A DNA stretch of 64,000 nucleotides from Diphasiastrum complanatum (Eukaryota; Streptophyta; Lycopodiopsida; Lycopodiales; Lycopodiaceae). The stretch lies in assembly GCA_029204225.1 (NCBI GenBank), contig CM055100.1:28658649-28722648 (forward strand), given 5' to 3'. A program made the translations under genes and the position numbers. A model generated the notes under the pieces. The model made no database searches. It saw only the letters and a program-made list of their open reading frames with translations, and had not been told where the DNA came from. Positions 36,547 to 45,977 of the stretch are shown one piece after another (the stretch's first letter is position 1; the number at the start of each line of letters is the position of its first letter).

Positions 36547-36880
36547 CTTGCCTAAACAAGTTTTCTAATCATAATTAATTTAGTGCTAATCAATCCTACG
36601 TGGCACCTTTACCTTGGGTTACCATACAAGGTGAGCAAGAGTTAAGGCCTAAATGTAGGTCTTATTTTCATAGACTATTGTAGATTATTTGCATAGATTA
36701 TAATAGGCAACTAATAGGTAAGTTACAAATTACAACTAGAGTAGGGTTAGTATAGGACGACCTTTCATTGTCCTAACCACAATAGGACCCTAGGGATGGA
36801 AACTAGTATATGCCTAATAAAGCTTATATCATGGTCAGTTCACATTGAACTTTGACACCTTTTGATTAAGGTATATTGTA

Positions 36881-39614
36881 ATGTTCTACATAGATTCTTT
36901 TGGGAAATTCGACATCTTTAAGATGACAACCAAGTATCACTTACATGTGAAGTTAGAGAAGGATTATGCGACCACCAAAGCTGCATGGGGTGTTAACTTA
37001 AATCCGTATGACATGCATTGTTGGAGATTAGAAGGAAAAAAACATATTGACCTATGGGTAAGAGGTGATTTATACCCTCATAATCCACTGGTAGATGCTC
37101 CTCCTAAATTTTCTGATGTACATAGTTTGTTAAGGTTCGTTGGGGATGGTCGGAATGGACTGCTTGGCTATTGTCAAGCAATGTATTCTTGAAGAATTCA
37201 AGCTGAGACATTGGCAAATACGGCAAACATTCATATATTGAGTATGAATGACAATTTAAAGTCATTGCATGGAATAAATATGAAATTGGAGCAGGAGATA
37301 AATGGTTTGAAAATAGAGCTTGCCAGTTCTGTCGCAAAAATTGAAGGATTGCAATCTTCAATCAGTATATTTCAGAGGAAAATATATGGCTTACAACGAA
37401 AGCGTAGAGTCTCGATGGATCAGCAAGCAGAAAATGAAAACACTAAGAGACACAAACTAGAGGCTTTGGCACCAGGTTGTGGTGCCAGTAAAAGACGTAT
37501 GAGGGACACAAAAGAGTTCTTGAAAAAGACGGTTGGAAAAGATTTTATTGCCGGAAAATATATGAAACATTTTTTGAAGGGTAAAGATTTGATTAAGATT
37601 GGGGAAGATGAAACAAGTGATTCAATTCGCTTGAGAATTGCAAAAAAGCTAGTCGACAAGTTCAAGCCAAATCCAAATGTTAAAGAGATGGTGTACGCAT
37701 GTCATCAAGGAGGTGTGAGTCGCAAGGGGTACATAGCTTTGAAGAAGTATATGAAACGCTTTGACAAAAATGGGTTAAAACGCCATCAAATAGTACCTAC
37801 TTATAAACTTGTTGAATCCGCCAAACGAGAATGCAATTCGATTTTGCTCTTTGAATTAGGAGAGTTTCAACATATTGAGGATTCTTTTATAGTAACCAAT
37901 AAGAAGAAAGGACCTCCGACATGTTCTCATTATCATCAAGGCAATAATATATTCTTAGATCTGGAAAAGGTCCAAGCGATGATGATCCGACATTACGAAG
38001 TTAGAACAAATGGTAAGAACATTTATGGTGGATTTCGGTTTTCAATTGTATGCTTTTCTTCAACTAATATGTTTTAGTAATGAAATTTCTGTTTTACAGA
38101 TTGCGGAGGTAAAGTTATATTTGTTATTAAGTTGGACGAAGCAGAAATCGTAAAAGGACGTAAACTTGAATATATCACAATCACCTTGATGAATCGTGAA
38201 TTGCAACAGTTTGGCAGAAGTTATTGTAAAGAATTTAGCGTGCAATCTGAAAATCACATATGGTAGATAGCTGCATTTAAAGTTCCTAAGGAGTCTCACG
38301 ACATACTGGAGTGGCTATTTGAAAAATGTAGTATATCTAAGATAATACATGCACAAAATGAAGGCAAATTGCTCAATGTTGAAGGGGAAAGCTTTGCTGT
38401 AGAAGGGCACCTAGCTGTTGATTTGAAGACTTTGAAATGCATGTACGGTTGTGGTCTCGGTGCAAATGCAAAGAATTTTTGTATATATTGTATGTTTGAA
38501 TCTGGGCAGAACAAAAGCATTTTGAATTGCAACCAACGTCTTGCACCAAATAGGCACAATCTAGACAAAGCTTGGAGTCCTGCGTTGAACATTCCTCTCG
38601 AAAGAGTCCATTTTTGCACAATGCATGGTGAATTACGAATATTGGACAAATTATTATTTTTGCATTGTTGTTACGCATGGAACATGCAGCCCAAATCAAG
38701 AGCAGATGTTAGCATTAGAAATCTAGAGATAATTTTATCCGATATGGGATTGCACGGGGGCCACGTGAGTCTTACTAAAGACGTTGAGATGAGTGGAAAA
38801 ACGCAAGATGTTCCAGCAAAAGTTTCAATGGGTGTTGCGAAAGCGAGACACCTATTGTCAAATCATACTGCACGTGAAAACAGTGTTGAATGGGAGTACT
38901 GGAGGAAAATATGTCAATGCACAACAAATATTGGCTCAGATCCTCGCATGGCAAGTACACATGCTAAGGTTTGGCAAGCATTTGATGCCTTGTCACAAAC
39001 TATCAACAAAAACATTGTGAGAGATGAAGATTTGGATAGATACGCAAGAGAAGTCAAAACATTTACTGAATTGATGATCGATGCATGGGGAGAAACACAC
39101 ATAACTCACTATATGGTATGTGTGTCTCATATTTTTTACTTTCGTATTTATGTATTTGTAAAGATTTAAACTAATACAAATTTTCTATGAACAGCACATC
39201 TTCTATGCTCAGGGACCTTGGTATATGAAAACCTATGGATCATTAGCTATTTGGAATAGGCAAGGCATGGAAAAGAGTCATTACAGGGCAAAGGCTGCGT
39301 ATTTCAAAAATTCACGGCATGGCGGAGGAAAGGGTCTTAGCAATGCATTGGTTGAGATATTCCAATGGTTTTACATAGGAGTTTTGGGCCGAGGACACTT
39401 TCAAAACACAAGAACTGAAGAGTTGTGTTCAATGATCTCCAATTCAAATTCAGTCAGAAAGACAGCATGGCAATCCTCTAATGCTAGAACAAGGCATCAA
39501 GAATGGAGGATGTCTAGAGTCCGAGTTGGAAAGAGATGGATGCCGAGGACACCAACATCCAATGTTTTGGAAAACAACGCTAGAGAAACTACGGAAACTG
39601 ATGAGATGGAATAG
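36881..39614 (+). pseudogene. RAG1/Transib-like DDE transposase, three exons, two in-frame stops
   Basis: Exons 36881-38012, 38100-39115 and 39195-39614 join in phase (introns GT-AG) to 855 codons. Stops occur at codon 104 (TGA, 37190) and codon 433 (TAG, 38264); no frameshift. The first ATG follows an in-frame TGA. Exon 1 has a Lys-rich middle and SRKGYIALKKYMK, IVPTYKLVESAKRECN. Candidate catalytic residues are Asp390 (KLDEAEI), Asp485 (AVDLKTLK) and Glu742 (GSLAIWNRQGME). Zinc-type residues are Cys505/Cys508 (CIYC) and His717. Spacings (D-D 95, D-C 20, C-H 209, H-E 25) approach RAG1 (108, 19, 207, 25 for D600, D708, C727/C730, H937, E962, recalled). The second zinc His (RAG1 H942) is Gln722 here but His in the copy at 61152. 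Other zinc-containing DDE families remain possible. It would cut and join DNA ends; this copy is broken. Confidence 0.6.
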
Positions 39615-39878
39615 AAACAATTTATGTTGAATTGTAATTCGAATATTCCTTTGTGATAAATATTACTGCCGAATTGGATTGTTGTTATAAATAGAAATTA
39701 TTTTATTTGGTTTTACAATAATATCTATTTTTGGATACATGTCCCTCTATATAAGAGTGGGGGTTTCATTTTGTTGTCAATTCTTGCTTTGTTGAAATTT
39801 GTTTCCTCGTAATTTAGCTTGTCTTGTTCAATTAGACTACTAGTTTGCTGGTCAATTAGTGTTCTTAGTTGCATAACA

Positions 39879-41337
39879 ATGTCGTCCCCTAAAATAGAGT
39901 TGGCCAATCTGCTAGCCCCCACAGAGTTTTTAGATCAGTTAGATCGTATTTATTTTATGTTTACTGGTAGAATAGACACGCTTGCCACTCTACGGGCTAA
40001 TACGGATGCATTCACGTACGTGAGTGAGTATATAGATGAAACTTTGAAGCCTTATGCCATACAAATTCCTGGCTCAACTATCATGTAGATTCCATATAAC
40101 TTGCTTAGTTATATATGAAAAGGAGATAGACCCTTTATCGCTCGTCTCAACAAATTTATTAGTCACTTGGGTAACGATCATTACTTGGAGTGACCAAGGA
40201 TCAGCTGAAAACTTTTGATCTTGAAAGTGTAGGAAAGAAGTTTCTATCTGGTGAGATTACTGTTATTTTTTTGCTTAATGAGTTTCCAGCGACTGTGACT
40301 AGCAACAAACACAATTCTAGTGAGCAGGTGAACGATCCGGGTGAAGAGGAAGATTTATCTGCGGAGCACGAAGCAGTCTTGGCTGCGCAAGAGGAAACAG
40401 ATGCATCCACATAAGCGGAGCCAGAAGATATAGATGAGTCCGATGATGTCGTGCTTTGAATCCATGGCCTTGCTCCAATCATCATTGATGGGCAGGAGTA
40501 TGTGTTCATGCATGACTTGCAACATATTCTCGGCTTGCGAGAAGATGAGATGTTGGCAGCATTGGTAAATTTGCAGAATGGCAGTTCGACTCGACCACAC
40601 CCAGCCCGACAACACGTATGAGAATCTGATTGGGCATGACACGGACACCACCGAGCAAGCACTGGAAGGGTGCTTTCCCAATTGAAAACACTTCAACCAC
40701 CACCAGTTCAAACGAGGCCATTCGAGGTACTTGAAGGGAAAACTGCTGACGTGAAGTACAAAGGCAAAGGAATTGACCTTGCGCAAACCGAAGACATTGA
40801 TGAAGGCACCGAGGCAAGTCTGACCCAACAACTCAACTTGCGTGTGTTTGTTATGTTTGTTTGTCTTCATTATACTCATTTTGCAATAATTTGAACCAAA
40901 TGCAGGATGCAGTGGAGCTTGATGCATTTGCAATGCGAAGGGGTGGCGCTCGGGAGAAAGTTGAAGCAGGAACTCTGGACAGGTCTATGGCCCACTACAT
41001 TGGGAACTTGCCCAACAACTTTATTTTCTGCTTCAGCAACAAGTACAACCCAGATGGACAGACAGAGCTTCTTAAATGCAAAGCACTCTCCAAGCACATT
41101 GGTGAGCTGGACTTGTCACCGTCAGCGCCAAAGGCTTACTACGTCCTCATAAAAGCCGTTTTGAATGATTTCTGCCCTGGATTTGAGACCCGACTCATTC
41201 TCTCGGGTTTAATTGGCCCTTATGAGAATGAGGGAGATGCTCCTAAATTAGCATTCGAAATGTTAAAACCAGTACTATCATTAGAGAAGCGATCAGAGAA
41301 GCTGAAGTCCTCTCTGAAGGAAATGGATCAAATGTGA
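39879..41337 (+). pseudogene. ORF2 of the TIR element: unknown partner gene, broken
   Basis: Starts MSSPKIELANLLAPTEFLDQ 265 bases after the transposase stop, same strand. Coding pieces: 39879-40088; about 40190-40440 (VGKKFLSGEITVIFLLNEFP then an acidic stretch); about 40460-40620 (GQEYVFMHDLQHILGLREDE); about 40670-40813 (VLEGKTADVKYKGKGIDL); and a last exon 40906-41337 (VELDAFAMRRGGARE, IGNLPNNFIFCFSNKY). The last intron appears to be GC-AG (GAG|GCAAGT...GCAG). Several stops and at least two frame changes occur. A relative at 53446-54682 (minus) shares the REDE/REDK helix block and the VE-x-DAFA exon at the same intron position. No kelch-like repeats are visible, so I cannot call it RAG2-like. 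Function unknown. Confidence 0.5.
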
Positions 41338-41466
41338 ATAAAGATTTTGTCATTTTTTTCTTGTAGACTCTCCTAATTCTCTGTTGTCATTATATGATGT
41401 GCTTATTCATTGAATTTAGAATTTAATTTTTTTTTTTTATAAAGATTTCTCCTTCTTTTTTTACGT

Positions 41467-41623
41467 GGCGTGATTTTCATGCCAGGGCACGACCAGGGCC
41501 CGTTTGACCAAGTCAAATATCCCCCGGTCACGCCTTGGCATGATTTTCACGCCAGGGCACGACCAGGGCCCGTTTGACCTAGTCAAACGTCCCCTGGTCA
41601 CGCCTTGGCATGATTTCCATGCC
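41467..41623. repeat. 70-bp tandem repeat with internal palindromes
   Basis: Two full units starting at 41467 and 41537 and the start of a third at 41607. Each holds GGCATGATTTTCATGCC-like and TTTGACCAAGTCAAA-like palindromes, the latter a paired W-box-like TTGAC/GTCAA. It lies in the 3' non-coding part of the TIR element and may be a subterminal binding array. Confidence 0.85.
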
Positions 41624-41956
41624 ACGACATGGAAACCTATCTTAGCTACAACATGGTTAAAGAAACTACCATTCCCATAGTACTGAAAATTTTAAATCAC
41701 TGCATTCACATAGATGATACCAAAATTTTCAAATGACTGCATTCACATAAACAGTACTGAAATCTGATATCAAACTCAATCACAACAATTTGCATTCACA
41801 TAACCTGAAATTCTGCAAGATACTTGACACCAAATCTTCAGTATATTACAAATAAAATCATGTACATGATATTTTTAATTGCTCTCTCTCCTTAGCCTTC
41901 TAGCTAGGTGGAGATCCTTCGGGAGTATTGTGACTTTCTTCCCGTGCACTGCACAC

Positions 41957-41962
<6 letters not shown>

Positions 41963-42042
<80 letters not shown>
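41963..42042. repeat. (GA)n microsatellite inside the TIR element
   Basis: About 40 GA units. Confidence 0.95.
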
Positions 42043-42044
<2 letters not shown>

Positions 42045-42332
42045 ACAAAATGAGAGAGAGATGAGAGATAAAGCAATAAAATTTGAAATAAGGACTAGGC
42101 TCACTTAGGATAAGGCTGCTAGTAGATAGACAGGCTAGTTGATGCTAACTTGTAGGCATAATTATTGTTTTATCTAAGGGTGAATGTAAGGTTAATGTTA
42201 GAGGTGTACTTTGTGGGCCCACACTTGATTTAATCTGCACCATTGAATTTGCCATGTCATATGGACCATTCCCTCTCAGTTGTCAATATTTTATTGGGAC
42301 ACGTGTCGTCATTAACACTAATTATAATTAGT

Positions 42333-42369
42333 GAAGAGGCCCTTTTTGAGTCCAAAAAGGGCCCTAATG
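42333..42369 (-). repeat. Right terminal inverted repeat with internal hairpin
   Basis: Reverse complement of the left TIR with one mismatch. The internal stem is 11 bp with loop AGTC. An exact 18-bp palindrome (42316-42333) abuts it on the inner side. Confidence 0.9.
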
Positions 42370-42875
42370 TATATTTAGAATACAACATTGCAGGGTTATA
42401 ACTACTTCGAAACCTATGAGTTCATTATTGATGGGTTCTGGCATCTAACTTACGCCGTTTCCACCGACTACACAAGACCCACCCAGCCTTTCATACCATT
42501 TGGATTGCCAATGCAGTCACTCGGATCAACTAGCAGTACTAACAAACCCCCAGATCTAGATCCACCAAAAATAGAGAGAGATGAAACTAGTAGTGGTGAT
42601 CTCTCCACAGATTTCTACCTGGAGGGGTGGACGATCTAGAGAACAAAAAATCTAGGCATCAAGACCGATAGGACTGAGATTGCAATTACACCTCCTTGCA
42701 GCCGTGTCTCTAGGGGCCTAGAAAACCCTCATCGGTTGGGGAGCACAGGGTGGTTGGGATGGCCCTCGAGATTAGAAGCGACATTCCCCAATCACTCGCG
42801 TAAGGGCAGTGTGGGCCCTTCCCCTGTAGGGCTTCCTGGCGAGACCAGTCCCCTGTCAAAAATTTTTCCCAATCA
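42370..42875 (+). repeat. Gypsy LTR A, main part
   Basis: About 500 bases that match 50261-50776 closely in the same orientation, both containing an ACTACTTCGAAACCTATGAG word near the start and ending ...TCA. The match stops exactly where the primer-site-like sequence begins (42876), which defines the LTR 3' end. The 5' end is displaced to 36489 by the TIR insertion. Confidence 0.8.
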
Positions 42876-43128
42876 TTGGTGTGTCTGTCGGGAGCTAAAA
42901 TCGTTTTAGGGGATGATCATTTGTATCACTGGTCTACAAAAAACTAGTTGTCAGTTAAACGAGTAACTCTAACCCGTCTGTCACTTATCATTGGTGCGTC
43001 TGCCGGGAGGTAGAACATTATCATGGGCTATCTATACGTGGGGATGTGAACTATACGGATTAGCCATTTGCGGGTTGCTTACATTACTTGACCCGCCAGA
43101 CGCCTATCATTGGTGCGTCTGTCGGGAG
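42876..43128 (+). other. Primer-binding-site-like motif, three spaced copies
   Basis: TTGGTGTGTCTGTCGGGAG follows the LTR end at once. Near copies (TTGGTGCGTCTGYCGGGAG) recur at 42991 and 43110, each after a TATCA word. The motif resembles the TGGCGCCGTCTGTGGG-type sites of plant Tat/Ogre Gypsy elements. Confidence 0.6.
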
Positions 43129-43733
43129 TGCTTTGAAGATAGTCACCCATAATATTGACTACCTTACTTGTTAACCCATTGATGAGAGCTTACTCATTTC
43201 CCTAGTTTTGACGAAGTTGATTAGTTAGCATTACATTCCATCTGAGCACCATTTATCCTGCCAGACGCCTAGTGCGGGATGGGAATCATTGCGACACCAA
43301 CAATTGAGTTGAAAGCCTGGGCTCTGATGTCGGGATCATCATCTGAGACCCCAACCACATTAGCACCCCAGAGGAATGGAATTTAGTACGAACATCATGA
43401 AGACCATGCAAGAAAATGAAGGATTTAGGATTGCACAGACTAGTGACCAAGTGGAACTAGTTCGGACAGACATAGTAGAAGGCTGGATGACTTATGAAAC
43501 AACTTGGGAGGGTCATGAGATCCACGTACCACACCAATTGATGGCTATTTATCGGAAGACAGGGTACCCCCCCTAGGTAAGACAAAATAGGGTTACCACG
43601 GAAAACTAGAGCAAAGGGAACACCCCCCAGAGAGACATCAGAACCTAGGAAAAGATGACTAGGAGTTAGGAGGAGCAGTCGAGGGGTCCAATCCCCACTG
43701 CTTGGAGAATCCGATCGCGAGCCAAGCCAACCT

Positions 43734-45071
43734 ATGGTGAATCCTAATGACCCACCAGAAAACATTGCAGAGATACTAGAACTTGAACCAGTAGAAAAAA
43801 TCAATGCACCATTAGACGATATCGCACCCACTGTCATGGGAATGGCACGGCGTCCAACCAAACCAATCGTAGTACCCCCAACCGTCAGGACACTACCCAA
43901 ATTAAGCGGATCTACACCAGAATTCCATGGGACCCCCTCTGAGAGTGCCGAGGAACACATAGATGCCTTTTGGATAGCATGCTTCATAAGCCACATCATG
44001 GACCCACATCATGAGATGATGTTTTTCGCAACTACCATAACCGGAGCTGCCAGACGATGGTATCATAGTTTGCAACGAGGGATGATCCACACCATTGACG
44101 AATTCCATAGACTCTTCTTGATCAAGTATGCCCCCCATCATACGGCCGATGACTTACTGTTCACCCTAACCTCCCTGCAACAAGGAGGAAATGAGAGTAT
44201 TAGGCAGTATTGGCACTAATTGACAGAATTGGCACGGTAAGTGGAACCCACTGTACAACTACCACCCCTGTTACTATTGACCTTCTTTCTGCGAGGGCTA
44301 AAAAATGACATACAGATGGTTGTACGTCAGAGTAACCCCTAGACATTAGTTGAGGCAGTAGACAAGGCGATTGTGGTAGAAGATGCGCAGTTTGCGATTG
44401 CCCATGCATCCCACTTATCACAGGCGATGAACAGTTTAGATTTGAGACCCGAGACGTGCCGAGGGGGACCGATCACAGCTATAGGAACCGCAGATGTAGT
44501 GAATCCTCTACAAGCTATTGAACCACACCCAGACAGGATGGCGCAGACACAAGATATTAGATGGCATGATCATGGAGTTCCAGAGTCAGTACTAGAGCGA
44601 GGGTATGAGAGTGCCAACTCCAATACAGAATTGGGCGATATGCAAGCAATGCTGAAGGGGTACATGGACGTGATGAGTGAGAACATCCACAAGTTAGCAG
44701 CTGATGTGAATTTTCTGAAATGGCAACAGAATATGATAGGTCAGAGACACCCTATAGATGGTCCTAACCCATTAATGTGCCGCCATTGTAAAGGAAATTA
44801 CCTGAACCAAAATTGCCCAAACTTGATTTGTGGGTACTGCAAGAAGCCAGGGCATTTGGAGGATAGATGTTGGACTCATAGAGAGGCTCTAAATACGGGC
44901 GATAGAATGCCAATCCCCATGAACCATAGGCTCCAAGACATTGCTGGACCATCGAGGGGCCCTCAATTTCTACATCATGGGCCCAAAATTGATCCACGGA
45001 ACAAGGGGAAAGCATGCTTAGAGGATGATTGAGCACCCGTAAACTTCATTGAGTTAGAAACAATGGACTAG
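43734..45071 (+). pseudogene. Gypsy gag with zinc knuckles, interrupted by stops
   Basis: Retrotransposon gag capsid: RTLPKLSGSTPEFHGTPSES, EEHIDAFWIACFISHIMDP, ITGAARRWYHSLQRGMIHTI, DEFHRLFLIKYAPHHTADD. The same frame continues through stops at 44217, 44238, 44340, 45030 and 45069 into a zinc-knuckle region (CRHCKGNYLNQNCPNLICGY, YCKKPGHLEDRC, about 44779-44872). Each stop is explained by a single C-to-T change at a Gln or Arg codon. Gag would form the particle; this copy is dead. Confidence 0.8.
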
Positions 45072-45392
45072 ACCACACTGAGGAAGGAAGTCTTAGTAGT
45101 GACGAGAAGTAACCTCCGAAATGAGACCCCCCAGAACCACACCCCTGTAGATAGACAACAACAACCAGTGACCAAGGGATGATCAAGCCAGGGATAGAAG
45201 CTGCAGCACCTAAGGAACGGGGGGAGGTGAACACCTTAGAAGGGAGACGACACCCCAGATTCTTAGGACCGAGGAAGACTGGGAAAGGAAAAATTGGAAT
45301 GGGGGCAAAGAGAGCAAGTGATACAACACGCAAAATTCGTAGAAATCTTGGGTGTGAGCTTGAGAACATGAAAAATCGATCTAACACAGACA

Positions 45393-45977
45393 TTGGAGGA
45401 TATGAAGCTAGAAATAGGATTGTGGCAATTGGTCCAACTGTCACCCACCATTAAGTGCACCATCCGACGCATGATCATACCTAGACCATTGGAACCCCCT
45501 ATAGTCGGACACATCAAAGCAGGAATCCTAGACCGCTATTGTCCTAAGGTAGCTGTACTAATTGATGGCCTAGTTGTGAAAGGAGCCATAGTCGATGCAG
45601 GATCTGCCGTAAACATTATTAGCCTAGAGCTCGCTGACAGATTGGGATTCACACTAGAACCAGCCACATTGACCGTCCTCAAACTGGCCAACAATTCAAT
45701 GATAAAACCAGAAGGAGAACTTAAGGGTGTACCAATCACTGTAGCCGACAAAACCATCCAGGTAGATTTCTACGTGATGCGAATGTATGCCGGGTTTCAG
45801 GGGTATTCTATGTTGTTAGGCCGACCTTGGCTCAGATTGAGCAATTGTATCGTAGACATCCCAGCAAGAGTACTCATCTTTCGGGGCCGTGAGCGCGTCG
45901 TAGTAGATGGCTACCCAGAAGCCCCCCCAGTCAAAAAGAGCCCCTATACTCGAATCGGAATGGAAAGAGACATCTAG
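45393..45977 (+). pseudogene. Gypsy aspartic protease domain
   Basis: Retropepsin-like segment: LIDGLVVKGAIVDAGSAVNI (the active site reads D-A-G instead of the usual D-S/T-G), LADRLGFTLEPATLTVLKLA and GYSMLLGRPWLR (the conserved strand near the fold end). It lies downstream of gag in another phase. No reverse transcriptase follows. Confidence 0.7.

Larger units (their letters stand above)
36510..42369 (+). mobile_element. 5.86-kb TIR DNA transposon carrying RAG1-like and ORF2 genes
   Basis: Bounded by 37-bp terminal inverted repeats (36510-36546 and 42333-42369), 36 of 37 identical. The flanks 36489-36509 and 42370 onward rejoin to match the uninterrupted sequence at 50241-50290, which acts as a related empty site and fixes the element limits. 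No target-site duplication is evident: the joined flanks reproduce the empty site with one base difference. Inside are two same-strand multi-exon genes (36881-39614 and 39879-41337), a 70-bp tandem repeat (41467-41623), a (GA)n tract and an 18-bp palindrome abutting the right TIR. The termini do not start with the CACAGTG/CACAATG type known from RAG signals and Transib. Confidence 0.75.

Noticed and set aside
36881-39614. RNA editing as an explanation of the in-frame stops
   Set aside because: Stop-removing U-to-C editing is known in fern and hornwort organelles, but this is a nuclear transposon setting with spliceosomal introns, and the stops also fit simple C-to-T decay.
40201-40933. Long minus frames opposite ORF2
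   Set aside because: They show no motif, whereas the plus strand has homology to the second ORF2 copy and splice-consistent exons.
39879-41337. RAG2-like kelch protein as identity of ORF2
   Set aside because: No Gly-Gly plus Trp/Tyr kelch repeats were visible in any frame; only its position beside a RAG1-like gene suggested it.
43457-43999. 180-codon minus frame opposite the Gypsy gag
   Set aside because: It is the antisense shadow of the gag coding region and carries no domain.
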